Positions 50,691-64,000 of a stretch of DNA of 64,000 nucleotides are shown here, piece by piece. Within the stretch, counting starts at the first letter, position 1. Every line of letters starts with the position of its first letter. The stretch comes from Trichinella spiralis (Eukaryota > Nematoda > Enoplea > Trichinellida > Trichinellidae): NCBI GenBank assembly GCA_000181795.3, contig CM012954.1, positions 12,600,568 to 12,664,567 of the forward strand, in the 5' to 3' direction. The notes under the pieces were generated by a model. It saw only the letters and a program-made list of their open reading frames with translations. It was not told the DNA's origin and did no database searches. The position numbers were made by a program, and so were the translations under genes.

Positions 50691-53600
50691 ATGGTCGTCG
50701 CATCGAAAGATCCTAATTTTGTTAATAAATTGATGGCAGATTTATATGCCGACTTGTTCAGTTTATCGTCTGAATCGAAGAAGAAGAATCCAAACATTAA
50801 CGAAGTAAGAATTTTTTTATTGGGGCATTTTTTGTGGAAATTAATCTATCAACTCAGGCGGTAGAAGCTGTTCTTCCAAGGTTGACAAGCATTCGTAAAA
50901 GTCACGATGAGAAGCCTGATTACAGTATACGTGGTAAATTTTTTAAATAATTAAATTAATTTAAATTAATTATTTAAAATTTAATTAATTGAAGAAGTTA
51001 ATTGATTTAATTGTATTTGTCTTAATTAATTTAATTTAAAAAATTTGAAAAAAAAATTAAATCAAAAAGAGTTAATATCGATTTAAAAATTCAACAAAAT
51101 TGGGGTCACAGTAAGAAAGAATTTGAAAATTGAATACTGTCGTTTCTTGGTATGTTGCAAAAAATTGTTGTTTCAAGCGTTGATATCAATCAGCGATGCA
51201 ATAGTGCGTCCATTGTCGATGGCTTGTGAGACGAAAAATCCTCGACTGGTGCAGATCGCTTTGAGCGCGATGCAGCGGTTGTTGAATTGCAACGGCGCCG
51301 GTTCGTCTGCCATTTCAACAATTGTTTCATCTTTGTGGTTGTTGAGCAGTGTTGAAGTGGAAGAATTGAAAATTTTACAAACGGTCACGTTGTTGGTCAC
51401 AAGTGATGACCAAGTGCACGATTCAGAATTGGCCAAGGTGATGATGAGTGAAAAATTAAATTTAAATTACATTTTGTTCATGTTTCAGTGTCTTGTTATA
51501 TGTTTTCGGTTTAATTTTGCCAAAGATCCGAACGTGGTCAATACAGCTTCAGCTACAGTTAGACAGCTCGTTTCTCATGTTTTTGATCGAGCTGAAAAGT
51601 TGGACTTTTCGGGTTTTTATTTAAATTTATTATTTATTTATTCATATATTTATTTTAATGTAAGTCTTTGAAGGCTCAGAAGAGTTGCTTTGTCAGGTGA
51701 AAAGCAATCCGGCAAAGCCACCGCAAAATTGTCCTGCTTCGTTTGGCGATGCAATTATGCTGTTTCAGGTTTGCAGAATTGCAAATTAATTCCTTTGTTC
51801 TGGTGTATAAAGCGAGTTTGAATTTTATTAAGGATCTGTGTCGCTTGGTGAACACTGAAAATCCTTTATGGCTTACTGGCATTTTCGAAATGACCCGTAC
51901 GCTTGGTCTTGATTTAATCGAAAAAATTCTCAATGACAATCAACAACTTTTCTCTGAGGTTGTTGAAAAAAATGATTATCATGTTCAAGCGAAATCATTT
52001 GCTTTTATATCTGTTCTAGACAGCCGTATTTACTTTTTTGTTGAAAGAATCCGTTTGTCCGTTGATTATTCGACTGTTTTCATTCAACTTGAAAGGTGTG
52101 CCGATTGAAGGAGCAAAAGAAAATTTGCATATTGTTGAAAGCGTTCAGGAGAAGCCTTATTTTCCAATCACCGTTCGTCTGTTGCGCTTGGTGGACATTT
52201 TGAATTGTTCCTATTCCAAAGTGTTAATCACGGAGTGCGAGATTTTTTTATCTCTGATGATCAGGTTCATCGATCAGGACAAATTGCCTTGGCAGCGAAT
52301 TTTGGTATTGGAACTCATAGAACGTTTGGTATCCAACTGCGACATGTTGAAGTAATGATAATAATAATAATAATAACGATTGTGATTGTATAATTTTTTG
52401 TCGTTGATTTCATAATAAAAAACTTAAATTTTATTTAGAAGATACTGTACTGCGTATGATATGCAATCTCAGTCGACCAAAGTTATCAAAGAGCTCCTGT
52501 CAGCTATTGGCGAATTCACGCAGACGATATTTCCAGAATTGAGTAGACGCGTCCAGCATGATGACTCGTTCTTGCATGTCGAAGATTCGGTTCCAGACGT
52601 TGGCTTCAACTACGACCATTGTTGGCTTCCATTCGTTTCACTTCCGACGCATAAAATTCACAAATCAAAATTGTAAAATTGAATTTGATGTTGTTTTTTT
52701 TTGTTTTTTAGTTATTTATTTATTTATCATAATACAGTTTGGATATGACAGATAAAGTTGAACCGCCTACAGTGCCTGTTGGTTATTTTTTGAATTTGGC
52801 ATTCGAAATTGTGACCGCTTTGGTGAGAACATTGCAAGAGATTTTCGTCACCTCTACCGAAGCTGGTGAGAATGCAGATGTTTTTATTTTTTTTATTTAA
52901 TTTTTTTCTGCTGTACAGTGGTGGTCGAGCATATTGTGGAATCGTCTTGGAAATCGCTTTTGTCCGCTTTGGGAATGCTGTTGCAGTGCAGTGTTGGCGA
53001 GAAATTGAACGAGCCGCTGTTGAAAAGCTTGACGGTGATGATTTCACTGGCGAGTCGAATGGATAAGACGGAATTTTTGGCCGCTTGTTTGTGCATGCTT
53101 TGCGATTGTGTTTCGTCATCATGCCCACAGCACTGTCGTTCCAAGCCAGATAACGCCGACGGCAGTTTTTCTCATCATGATCATACGGTATACGGTATTG
53201 TAAGTACGTGAGAAAGGGCGAAATGTTAGTTATTGGAAATTTCAGTTTGGCGAAAAGAATTTATTAGCTGCTCGTCATTTATTATCATGCTCTTTGGACA
53301 GTGGATCCTATTTTGGCTCGAATTGGATTGTCGTTTTGAAAACATTGCAAGTATGAATTGTCGTTTTTTTTGTCCAATGAATTATCACATTATATTTTCG
53401 ATTGGTTTTTTTATTTCATCTGTTGTCATTTTAGAATTTACTCTTGCATCTCAGAATAGTGCCAACAATTACCGACGATCAAGCATCGCTTTTTTTCGAC
53501 AACAATCCCCAGTTGCACCAAAATTCCAAGCCGTTTGTCGTGCACATTGTCGATTTGCAATTAATCGTCAAACTCATTGGCGACCTAGTCCAGAGTACAG

Positions 53601-56600
53601 AGTACTGAAGCGTTGCTTTGATTTCAAATTTTGTTTCGTTTGGTCTTATTCGAATGCATTTTAATTAATTTCATTTTAAACTATCATTTGCAGACGGTAT
53701 TCGACTTGCTCGTTGTTGAATTTGATGCAATCGTTGCGACATTTGATCAACGAAACGTTGAATTCTTCAATAAATGAAAAAGAATCTTATTTTTTCATCT
53801 GGGTGCTGTTGGAAGTATTTTTGACAAGTACATCCAGGCCGTCGAATATGTGGGAATTGGTCGACTTGGTTATTTATCAAGTATATATTTTTGTTTTATT
53901 AAGCAGAATAATACAATTGTGCGAATGTGTGCAATAATTTTTAGCTTTGCTCTTGTTCGAGAGCATCAGTGCGCGTTTGGGGTTCATTTTCGGTGGGAAA
54001 AATTTGGAGAACTGAACTAGCTTCTGAAGATGCTATGTTGGATGAGGTGCAAAAGTTTACTTTCTCTTTAATATTAAAACAAAATAAAAAGATTGTTGGT
54101 ATTTTATTTTAGGACAGGCGCAGTTGTATGATACATTTGATGATCAGTTCGGGTAATGTGCCTTATGAGGATGTTCGACTGAAATTGTTGGATTGCATTT
54201 TGTGCACTTGGCGTAGTAAAATTAAGTTGAATTATCCGGATGTGTGGTTTCCTCTGCTCACGGCGATAGGAACTTGGTGGTCTGACTGTACCGAGTAAGT
54301 CTGTTGAAGTTGTTTTACATGGTGAAGAAAAACACGATCCGATTTAATAAGTGAAATTTCATATCAACGTCGTCGTCAATGTTCTTCTATCTTGTTGTAG
54401 TGACAATGTTCTTCGGGTTGCATTTCAAGCACTGAGCACTGTCGACACTGATTATTTGTCCCAATTGGACGAAAAATGCATTCAGCATTTTATGACTATG
54501 GCAACGAGATTTGGTGAACAAAACAGAGATCCAAATATTAGTCTCAGTGCTGTGGAAATTTTAGTACGTTTTACAAGTGATTTGTGATTTGAATTGATTA
54601 TTGTTTTCTATTGAAATTATATTTCCAGTGGACCACGGGTGATTTTTTGTATCGACAGAGTGTACTGTCAGAAGGAGACGAATGTGAGGTGAAATTTCCA
54701 GAATCTCTGTTTTTGTACTTGTACTCGTGCTTGAGTAAGTTGTGCACTGACCCGAGACCTCCGGTGCGGAAAAGCGCCTGCCAAGCGTTGTTCAGTGCTC
54801 TGGTGTCGCATGGTGTACGTTTGAACGCAAACATTTGGGAAATTATTTTTTGGGAAGTACGTTAAAAATGCCATTGGTAGTTTTCTGTTATTATTTTTTC
54901 AGATCTCCTCTTTTTCAGGTACTTTTTCCACTGTTGGACAAAGTTTGCCAGTTTCACATCAGAGCTTCGACCACAAAAGATGATTGCAGTGTAATCGGCG
55001 GTACCAACATTGCCGTCCATCATTCCCGAGATACGGAAAGTAAACAGTGGGCAGAAACTGTCGTCCAAACGCTCAATGGAATTGTGAAATTATTTTCCAG
55101 CAACGTGCCCATATTTTTGTCTATCAAGCAGGGTAAGAACAAAATTTTATTTCAAAATTTTTTTAAAATGTAGATTTAATATGCAAATTATATACTTGTG
55201 TATATATTATTATTATTATTATTATATTCAAGGTGGTTTTTACAATTCTTTTACCGTATTGTTGAATTCTATCGAAACGCTCGCAATACAAGGCAACGAC
55301 GAAGTTTGCGTTGCCGCTATGAGAAATTTCGTTGACGTGATGCAGTCCAAGCCGTTGATTGAAGTCTTCAGACAATTTGACGCTAACAACAAATCGATTG
55401 ATCCAAAGAGTAAATTTCATCATCTTCTGTTTGAGGTGAACTTTATAATTTTTTTTTCTTCATTTGCACATTTTTAAGAAACGTTTTATGGTTTTTTTTG
55501 ATCCTTTTGAAACTTGATGCTTGGTTTATTCTATTGTATTGTATTGTATGCAACGTTTTGAGATGAATTTTCATTTTTTTCAGGCTTGGAAAAAAGTTGG
55601 CATCAATGCAACAGCCGAAATTTTAACATTGAAAGATTCTGACGAGTGTGAAAAATTGTGCCGTATACGTCCGGTTTCTTTCGTTCATCATTTGCTCAGC
55701 ATTTTCGTGCCTCTGTTCAACTTGGCTGTTGCTGGTAGCTTGTCTGACGGTGACGTTCGTCGGATGGTGGATATTTTGAAAGGCAGTGTTCTGTTGGAAA
55801 CACTGGCCGACAAAACTTTGCTACTTTTTTCGCCAAATTCATCATCATCCGCACTGCTGTCACGTGGTCAAGATTTGGTGCGTGGTTGTTTCGAAGAAAT
55901 TGTCAAAGTTTGTCAACTTTTACATATTGGATGGAATATGCAAATTTTCTAATTCATTAATTTTCATTTTGATATAGTATATATTCAGTGCGGAAAAGTC
56001 TTCGTCGGTGTATATATCTTGTTTTTTTGACACTGCGTTGCAGTTTGTGCAGTACGCTTATGATCCTCCAGTGTGTTTGAAAGGAATGATGACCAAAGGC
56101 GCCAAAGTTGTCGGGGTGAGAGGCATTTGTGCTGTTGATGAGGGCAAAATTTGCCAAATTCTTGTTCCTGTTCCAGAATGAACAAGTAGCCATGGCTTTT
56201 TGTCCATTTTCTGAAATTATGTTGCAAATGTCCGTTTCAACTTACGTGAAACTTGCCAAATGGCCTGTCGTAATTAGCCAAGGTATTGCACAGAAAATAC
56301 TGCACGTAAGTAGTGATTTTTTTTTTCGATTTTCACACTTGACCAAAATTTTTTTTTAATAATTCAAGAAAAACGTGAAAATTTGTATTGAAGTAAAATT
56401 TGCGTATTTATTTTTTTGTTTTTTAGACACTGTCAACTCCTCTGAATATGAAAAGAAAATGTCCAGCAAACAGAACTTGGTACGCTTGTGTGAATGAACT
56501 GATTCGCATCATGCATGCCACAGTACCACTAGCTTATACAAATCGGGACGGTATGAGAAGTTTTGCACAGAATGGATGAAAATTATTCGCTTGCATTTTT

Positions 56601-57810
56601 CAGATGAACAATTGAAATTGGTGTGGCCAGAAATGTTGGACTGTATCCAAAACTACCTTTTCGTAGAACAGTAATAATAATAATTAATTGTTAATCTTTG
56701 CAACTCTGTGTTTTTTCAGTTGTGAGAATTATTTTTATTTAGCGTGAAGCCGAAAACACGCGAAGAAAGCATGCAGGAAGAACTTTTAGCCTGCGACGTA
56801 ATTGACAACAAAGTGGTAGCATTTTTTAATTTGTTGATTCATGGGTATAATTGTTCAGATAATCGAAGCGATCAAGACTGACGTATTACCGATGACGGAA
56901 TATCTACCGGAACAGTTTGTGAAGCAGCTCATGAACGTTCTCTGTCAAGGTTGTGTTCGGCGTACTGAATCTTGTGATTCTTTATGTAAGCTTTTTTTTC
57001 TTTTTTATGTGTTATCTTCTTTTCTTATCATGTTAATAATCAGTAAACGTTTTGTTTAATCTCATTACTTTAAGGCTGCACAGTTTTTTAACAGAATTTT
57101 TTATTGTAATCATTGTAATGCAATGGGGCAAGTTAAAATGGGATTCTGAAAAAAAAATATTTATATATAATTTGAAATATTTATTTGATGATTGATAGGC
57201 GATGGAGTGCACAGTCACAGAGGACTAGAGCTACAGGCAATCTGCTTTGACGCTTTGCTGAGCACATTGTGTCATCCGTTGGCCGAACATGGTCATCAAC
57301 ATCAACAACAACAGTCATCATTGACTAGAGGTAATGGCCCTTCGTCAGCATTGCAGCAGCAAAGCGGTAGTCATCACAAGTTGGCTTCGGTGAATTGTGC
57401 ACTGAATGCGTTGTTCAGTCGTTGCAAACAAGTACTGACGGAATATCCTGAACGGGAACGTATGATGCGACATGCCGGTGTGCCACGCGAGCAAGTGATC
57501 GAGATGGTCCAAGTGCTGAGCACCATAACTAACATGATTGGTTGTTTTCAGTAGGAATTTTTTTCATTGATCATATTCAATAAACAAGTTCAATAAGTTG
57601 AAAAATCTCTCTTCTAGACGTCAGCCGGACAATTGGGAATATTTGAAAGATGTCATTGAACAAGTTGGTCAGCTTTATTCACATTTGGTCGACTGTATTG
57701 TGTGCAAAGAAGAGGATGTACAAAAGGCGCTGATGCAAGCTTTGAAAGCGTATCGTTTTTTTGTTGAATCGAAGCCTTTCTTGGAAAATGGAACCAGGGA
57801 ACAAGTGTGA
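50691..57810 (+). CDS. MON2: MON2, Golgi/endosome retrograde-transport regulator
   Basis: Large HEAT-like protein related to Arf-GEFs (without the Sec7 domain) that acts with DOPEY in endosome-to-Golgi transport. The ATG at 50691 is the first after a TTTCAG acceptor (50675) and yields the family's N-terminus (NKLMADLYADLFSLSSESKK). I followed exons 50691-50804, 50858-50933, 51178-51437, 51489-51612, 51680-51768, 51833-51958, 52020-52351 and one from 52439, all in phase; about 20 exons follow, the last being 57199-57550 and 57618-57810. Matches to MON2 include ATVRQLVSHVFDRAE, FEMTRTLGLDLIEKILND, EKPYFPITVRLLRL, TECEIFLSL and YDMQSQSTKVIKEL. A His/Gln-rich insert (HGHQHQQQQ) lies near the C-terminus. 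Middle exon borders were not all fixed. Convergent with the TRPM gene. Confidence 0.88.
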
Positions 57811-58142
57811 AGTGAAGAACCACCAATGAGAAAAACGAAAACTGATTAACAACAAACAAACAACTTTCATTTTACAATGGCGGTGATTTGAAATACAACC
57901 TTTTCCTATTATTCATTATCTGCATCTACAAATGGAGAGATGGATAAATAGAATGAGAATACAAGCAACAAATAGGAGGAGATATGTGTGTGTGTGTTCG
58001 TCATCTTCTTCTTTTTGCTGCTTGTATCTTGTTTTTCATTTTGTGTATTGCTTTGTTGTTTTGTTGTTGCTCTTTGTTTAAAATTGATCGGTTTTGTTGT
58101 ATTATTTTTCTTTTATTACTTTTCTAATCAGGAGAGAAGAAG

Positions 58143-61100
58143 CTAAACACGGGCGGTGGTCGAACTGTGAGTCTGGTCATCACTGCCACCGTCATTAGCC
58201 GATCGAACGTTTATAATTAGTGAATTTCCTCGACGTGGCGGAAATTGTCGTTCAGGAGACCCACGTTGACTGCTTGAAGGACTGATGCCGAAAGCCATTT
58301 CTGTTTGCCAGCGAGCATTGTGACGACGCAGACGTGGACCTGGCGTCTGGCTGTGACAAGAAGATTTCGCGCATGCTCTGGCACTGCTGACATCCTCCGT
58401 GGATACTGTAAGTCGTTCTGCATTCGGCGATGCGCTAGCATTGGAACTGGTCGAAGGCGGCTGAACTTGGAACACAAATTCCGGCATCACTTTCGCAATT
58501 AGCTGTTCAATCAACGCTAGCCGTCCGTTGTACTGGTCCAATCGTTCTTGCAACTTTCGAATGTGTTCGTTGGTTGCCGATATTCTGAAAAATTGAAAGC
58601 AATTGTGTATTATTATTTTTTTTGTTCATTTCATCAATTTTTTAAAATTATTATTATTACTTGTCCGTGAGATCGTGCAAAGCTGCCTTCGGTGTGGAAC
58701 TCATCTCTTGCCGTCTACGTTCGAATAACTCTTCCATGCACTGGTTTTCAAAGTCGTGCACTTTTGCCACGTCGGACTCGTTGAGGAACAATTCTGAAAT
58801 ACGTACAGCTTTTAATTGTTTATTCCTCTATTCAGCATTGTTTCACTTTGTAACAGATGTTCAACAATGGTGGTGCATTGTTTTTCTCTCCTTCTTTCTC
58901 TTCTCCTTTTAATTATTACAAAATAAATATGAAAAAAAATATATAGATAGATATAAGTAAGCACTTGTCAAACAAGCTACATACGACAATGTATTTGTCA
59001 TTTTGAAATACTTTATCACCCTGTGGATAGATAATATGCTTTGTTGAATGAAAAGCTAACCACTTTTGTTTTGAAATTTTAGAAGAAGTTCATGCCACTG
59101 AAGTGGAGATTTTTAAATTATCTTCTTTATGTGAGGTAATGTATTGTTTTCTATATTAATTTTGAATAATTAGGGTTATTTTTCGAAATGATTAATGTTC
59201 TAAAAATTTAGTGAAAATTATCATCACTTGACTGCTGTTTTCAATAAGTTGTCCAAGCAGCTGTGATCAATAATGGAATGAACAAAAGCGGACATTGTAC
59301 ATAAAGTAATTTTTCACCTATGTCATGGGCTATAAAACTGAACATCGAAAACCTACGTCTTGATTCCCCGTAAGAAGAAGATGTGGTCACATTTGGAAAG
59401 AGAAAGTCACTTACTGAGGGACATGTCGGTACGGTGAGCTTTGCTGCGTCGTCTGCACAAAAACTGAGCCAGCAAATAGAGGTGGACAATTATAACAAAC
59501 GGTGGAGGCAAAAATGGTTGCTTTTCATAGTCCATCACTTGTTCAAATTTCTGAAATCTCCATATCAAATGTGAATGGGCGCTAATTGTGACGAAGACGA
59601 AGCTGAAACAAAGAATGCAAGTTGTGCATCATAAGATCACGTTTTTGTTGGCGGTGATTTTAATGATCACTTGAAATCGCTTACTTGAAGGCTGCAATCA
59701 TCATGTTGAGGAAGACGATGATGGACAGCAGCAGATAAACGGTCATGAAAAGTGGTGAAAGCCAATAGAAGAAGACACAGTTTTCATTCTCATCTCCGCA
59801 TGTGTCGATCTCGTCCGCGTATACTTCACCGTAAAGCATGAAATACGGTTTGTAAACTATATCACGTATCAATTTCCAATCCCATTCTTCGTTTGGAAAA
59901 GTGAGCGACTGTCGAAATACGCCAAATGAAATGAGCAGTACAAACAATATAGTGCACAGTAGCACCATTTTTGACACCTTTAAAATGAAGAAATTTGCCA
60001 GTGCTATTAGCTAACATAAAATATCATAATTCCAACATCTTACCATCTTCCCGTATATGGTTATGTAAGGTCCAAGTTTGGAACTGACCGTCAACACGGT
60101 CAACATGCGAAGGTAGTAAAAAACGATTATGCATTTTAGGATCACTCTGCCAAGGTCCAACGTATTTGAATGAACACGAAGACCAAAGCCAATGAAGAAA
60201 ATCAAACTGGCAAATAGACTAGCTCGATCCCACTGCCTACGAGAATAGACTGTCCATTTTGAACGTAAATCTTTGGCATCAACCATCAGCAGCTGAGCAA
60301 GTAAGTGAAAAAGAAAAAAAAATAAGTATATTTTTCATTGATTCGTTTTCTTAGCACATATGTGCAGTTAGTAAGTAATTAGTAGTAGTAGTAGTACCTT
60401 ACGAATGAGTTCGGTAAAAAATCCAACAACGAACATCAAGATGTAATATTCTGCCCACGAAGGCTCTTTAGTTGGTTTCACCAGCACAATGCATGTGAAC
60501 AGGGCAAGAAAGAAAAGATAACCAAGCTTAAATTCAAACAACATGCAGTGTAAAATTCAACTTTTTCCAAATTTACAATCAATCAACCTTACCGTCCACG
60601 ACCAAAATGCAGTAATTGGTGCTGCATAAAATTCACGAATTTTCTTACTCACGGATAAATTCTGTCGACTGAAATATGTCCGGTTAAGTTTTGATTTATT
60701 TAAATAAATTAAATAAATGAAATATTCATTCAATTAATATAATTTAATATAGTATATACCCTCACTCATGGATCATGTCATTGAAAAGATAGAATTATTC
60801 TCTAAAAATTTGACATCACGAGTTGTTCAATTTATTACCTTAAAGTTTCTCAAATTTAAAATCGCCAACAACGGCGAACACAGATAATAAACAAAAGATC
60901 TAGTGGATTAGATTAGATTAGATTAGTTAAATAATCTGTTCCATAACTTACTTCAGATTGGCTAATTTTAGACTGTAAAGAGCAGTGCCACGTGGAGACA
61001 GATTCGGCATGGATGATGCGGCATCGTTTAGAAATTCCAATGGATCATTAGTCGGTGAAATTTTTGCAAAATAGCCATTCTGAAGCGTTGTACTTCGGTG

Positions 61101-63509
61101 CTTTTTTTGTAGCTGTTCTGCCTGTTTGATTATAGAAGAAACGTGTAGCGATGAAGAGTTATAAATAATTTTCCAATTACCGACTGCATGTCAGGATAAT
61201 GCAGCGACGGAATGTAATGGGACACTTTGCGCTTTCGCTTCATCGGTGAGCGTGGTGCATTTTCAGTTTGCTGTTCGAAATTGTTTTCTGTCTCTTCACC
61301 CAGGACAACTGCACAACAAGCATCATCTTCGCTGTCAGAGTCGGAAGATTCAGAATCGGATGTCATCTCACCAACGTCACAATGTTCTGAAGAGAAAAAC
61401 AATGAAAAAAAGCAAGCTTTCTTTATACAGGCAGGTATCATTATTGTTATATATATTGTTTTGGGCGGGGGGGGCAACATTTCTGCGCGAACTTTTTTTT
61501 ACCTTGGTATTCAGCTGCTGTTTGGGCTTGAAGGAGAAGTTCTTCTTTCGTTTTGAAAGGAATTGTAAAAATCAGAGGCGGTACAAGTACGCCAAGCAAA
61601 ACTTTTATGTTGACATTTTTCCGGATCCGCATCCCGCCCAACCACAAATCGGCTAGCAATAGCTGACAGGAAGGATGCGCGATGAATTCTTTGTTGTTCG
61701 CCAGAGCTGCCAACGAGATGCAGTTCTTTTTACCCCAATTTTTCAGCTCGTACGTCAAAAGTTGCATAGTGTTGAAATCGTCATTTCTGTAGCACTGATC
61801 GAGCAGTTCACAGGACAGCTTGCGAAATTCCCTGAAACAAATTCGCGAAATTTACTCAAAGCCAAAAGCAAACAAAGTCGTCGAAATTACTCTGCGTTGC
61901 TTCTCAAGCTGTCACAAATTTCCATCTCCAATGCGTCATCTTTTGCCTCCTTTGCCATGGCTTTGAATAATTTATGACCAATCAATGCCTAAATTAAGCT
62001 CCACATCAGCTTACGCCAACAATTGACAAACAAACTATATTTTTTTAGTTTTCTGATTCATTTTTTGCTAATTTTATAATATCAAATTAAAAAATTAACT
62101 GATAAGTGGAATGGAATGCATATTTATTTCAATGTGATAAAAAGGAAACCTTTGCAAGAAGTTCATCTCCATTTTGCCACATTGATAATGCCATTTCCAG
62201 TCGATTCGTTAATACTGCCCAAATGAAGAGATCATGGAAAGGGTTTTGAAAAAAATAAGAACCAACTTTAACAGGACCTGTAAAAAAATTGTAATGGTTT
62301 TCAAACCGTTATTCTGTGATCACATTTTACTACTCACTGTTTTCTTTTTGGTCATTTCCATTAGGTTTCGGTGCATCCTTACCCGGATGCTGTGGCAAAT
62401 GTGTCCAATCACCCTGTTTGATAATAGAAAGTTACATTCGAAATGGCGTTTCAAATTATTATTAACTTACTCGAACATATTGTTTGTATTTCAAACGAAA
62501 TTCTCTTCGGCGGTAATTAGCCCGAAAGCCTCCCCCTACTAGCGTTTCTATGAGCAAACCAATATCAGGCAAGCGAAAGTATTTGCAACGGTCGCCTTCC
62601 TTTGCCACATCTTGCATCAATGCAGCAAGTGTATTGGGAGGACCTTTGTCCTGAAACGATTTATCATTAATAGAAGATCATTTCTACTTTCTGTAAAATA
62701 ATATATAATCACTGTATTGTAGAGTTCTTCGAGACGGTCTGGCGTCAAAAAAGCATCGACAGCAACTCCATGCTGTAGCAACAATTTCACGAAATCCGTA
62801 TGATCGTACATCAGTGCTTGCATCATTACCGAATGCAAAGCACTTTCTTCCCAATCGCCTCCACGTTCCAATATTTCACGAAGCATATCTTCACGATTCC
62901 AGGTAAGCAGCAAACTTAGTCTGTCGATAGATGTTGAATTTCTGCCTGTCAGCAACGCGTTCAAAATTTTACAATCCAATTGTTGATCATCATTCTGCAC
63001 TGACATTCCATCGAATACAGTTAACTATAATCAAGCGGAAATATAATAGATTCCTTTCGCCTAAGAAATTAGAACAACATTTTCAAATAAGCTCATGGAA
63101 ACTTGACTACGGTTAATGAGGAGGCTGTTGTGAAAAATTATCTTCCCATTAAGAATGCAGTGAACAACTTTTATTATTTGAAATATGATGTAATGAAATG
63201 TAAAAAATTATTATTAGCGTGTTTACATGTTTGTTATCTGCAAGTCATTGGGAGTGCACATTAACTGAATTTTTGAACGTTCTATCTCAAATGCAGTTTT
63301 AATTATGAATAATTAATTATCAAACACAAAACAGTGGCACAATTATTATTATTATAACAGTAGAATATGTGAGATTTGTAATTACCAAATTACGGTGTTC
63401 TAGGCAGGCGACCAAACATGATGCCCACCATGTGATTTCTCCTTTCTCCAAGTCTAATTTCTCTTTTATTTTGTCGCATAGCAGTTTTTTCAAATTTTCA
63501 TCTTTCAGT
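58143..63509 (-). CDS. TRPM-family cation channel (C-terminal part; 5' end outside the window)
   Basis: Mg2+/Ca2+-permeable channel of the TRPM1/3/6/7 branch (C. elegans GON-2, GTL). Sixteen in-phase exons give about 1,020 residues, from within the N-terminal TRPM homology region: 63509-63386, 63024-62713, 62650-62471, 62413-62338, 62214-62150, 61988-61891, 61831-61503, 61386-61181, 61121-60952, 60668-60593, 60526-60398, 60292-60044, 59977-59685, 59602-59415, 58793-58661 and 58584-58143. Seen: RLEELYNT, an LWLGGMR-like block, a Ser/Asp-rich insert (61386-61181), AAPITAFW, six membrane segments, the pore with LYGEVYADEID, a TRP-type helix (LIWRFQKFEQVMDYE, then FLPPPF) and a C-terminal coiled coil (LQERLDQYNGRLALIEQLI). 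There is no alpha-kinase domain, so it is GON-2/TRPM3-like rather than a TRPM7-type chanzyme. Intron space reaches the right edge. Confidence 0.9.
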
Positions 63510-64000
63510 CTGAAAAAATACATATAATGAAATTAGAAGGAAAAGAATAAGGAAAACGATTTTCTATGAAATGTTTTGAAGTGGTGATTATTTGAAATAG
63601 AAAATGAATGGAAGTAAGAAATTTTGTTCAAACTATTCTGCTTGATTTTCCACTAACAAAGAAATCTGCTGATTGAATTAATAATGAATGAATGACACGA
63701 GAACGTGTATTGCAATCTGTTCCCTTTAGGAAACGAGCACTGAATGCTTTGCCTCTGCGCATTTTGCAGAAATGTTGGAGCATCTTGTTGGCAATCACAT
63801 TTGCTTTACGTATACCTCACATAGATATATAGATAACTGATTCAAAATTAAATTCAACATTTGTCTATCAGCGAACATGACACTCAATAATAGTTATAAC
63901 GTGTTTTGTTCGATAGAATTTCGAAATTCCTCTTACTCGTATTCATAAAGGAATTTTTTTCATTCACTTACGCCCCAAATAGTTCATATGTATAGATTTC
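63510..64000. other. Probable upstream intron of the TRPM gene
   Basis: The exon at 63509 begins in mid-codon after a TTTTTTCAG acceptor, so the gene continues to the right. I could not recognise a TRPM exon between here and the window end. Confidence 0.4.

Overview
The window is AT-rich animal nuclear DNA with gene-dense stretches. Short introns (47, 52 and 53 bases seen), strong TTTCAG-type acceptors, closely packed same-strand genes and the family content (myristoylated globin, TRPM of the GON-2/TRPM3/TRPM7 branch, caveolin, ELAV) suggest a nematode or close relative. A clade I (dorylaimid-type) nematode is my best guess, but that is inference. Exon coordinates were read by hand from splice signals, reading-frame phase and protein homology.

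Layout. 1-200: 3' part of an 18S rRNA gene (minus), running off the left edge and broken at about 200. 0.2-8.3 kb: no recognisable protein gene, but two diverged tandem duplications and many minus-strand splice-donor-like motifs. 8.3-9.3 kb: globin (minus). 11.3-18.6 kb: tight minus-strand cluster of an unknown gene's 3' end, ALG13, and a long-form intersectin with EH, coiled-coil, SH3, DH, PH and C2 domains. 20.4-26.6 kb: BAZ1B/WSTF-type chromatin gene (plus, 27 exons). 27.4-28.7 kb: BTB/T1 (KCTD-like) gene (plus). 29.0-31.1 kb: ARMC10-like armadillo protein (minus). 32.8-33.4 kb: Ly6/uPAR GPI protein (minus). 33.4-37.9 kb: mostly empty, with one GC-richer island. 37.9-38.7 kb: prefoldin subunit 1 (minus). 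39.6-41.6 kb: fatty-acid amide hydrolase (plus). 42.3-43.2 kb: caveolin (plus). 43.7-45.7 kb: ELAV/Hu RNA-binding protein (minus). 46.7-47.3 kb: COA1 (minus). 48.1-50.2 kb: VPS26 (plus). 50.7-57.8 kb: MON2 (plus). 58.1-63.5 kb and beyond: TRPM channel (minus, 5' end outside the window).

Functional links. VPS26 (retromer) and MON2 (endosome-to-Golgi retrograde transport) are same-strand neighbours and act in the same sorting route. Intersectin and caveolin are further membrane-trafficking genes. Most other genes are housekeeping or neuronal/signalling genes with no evident shared pathway. I saw no intact mobile element, CRISPR array or confident tRNA gene.
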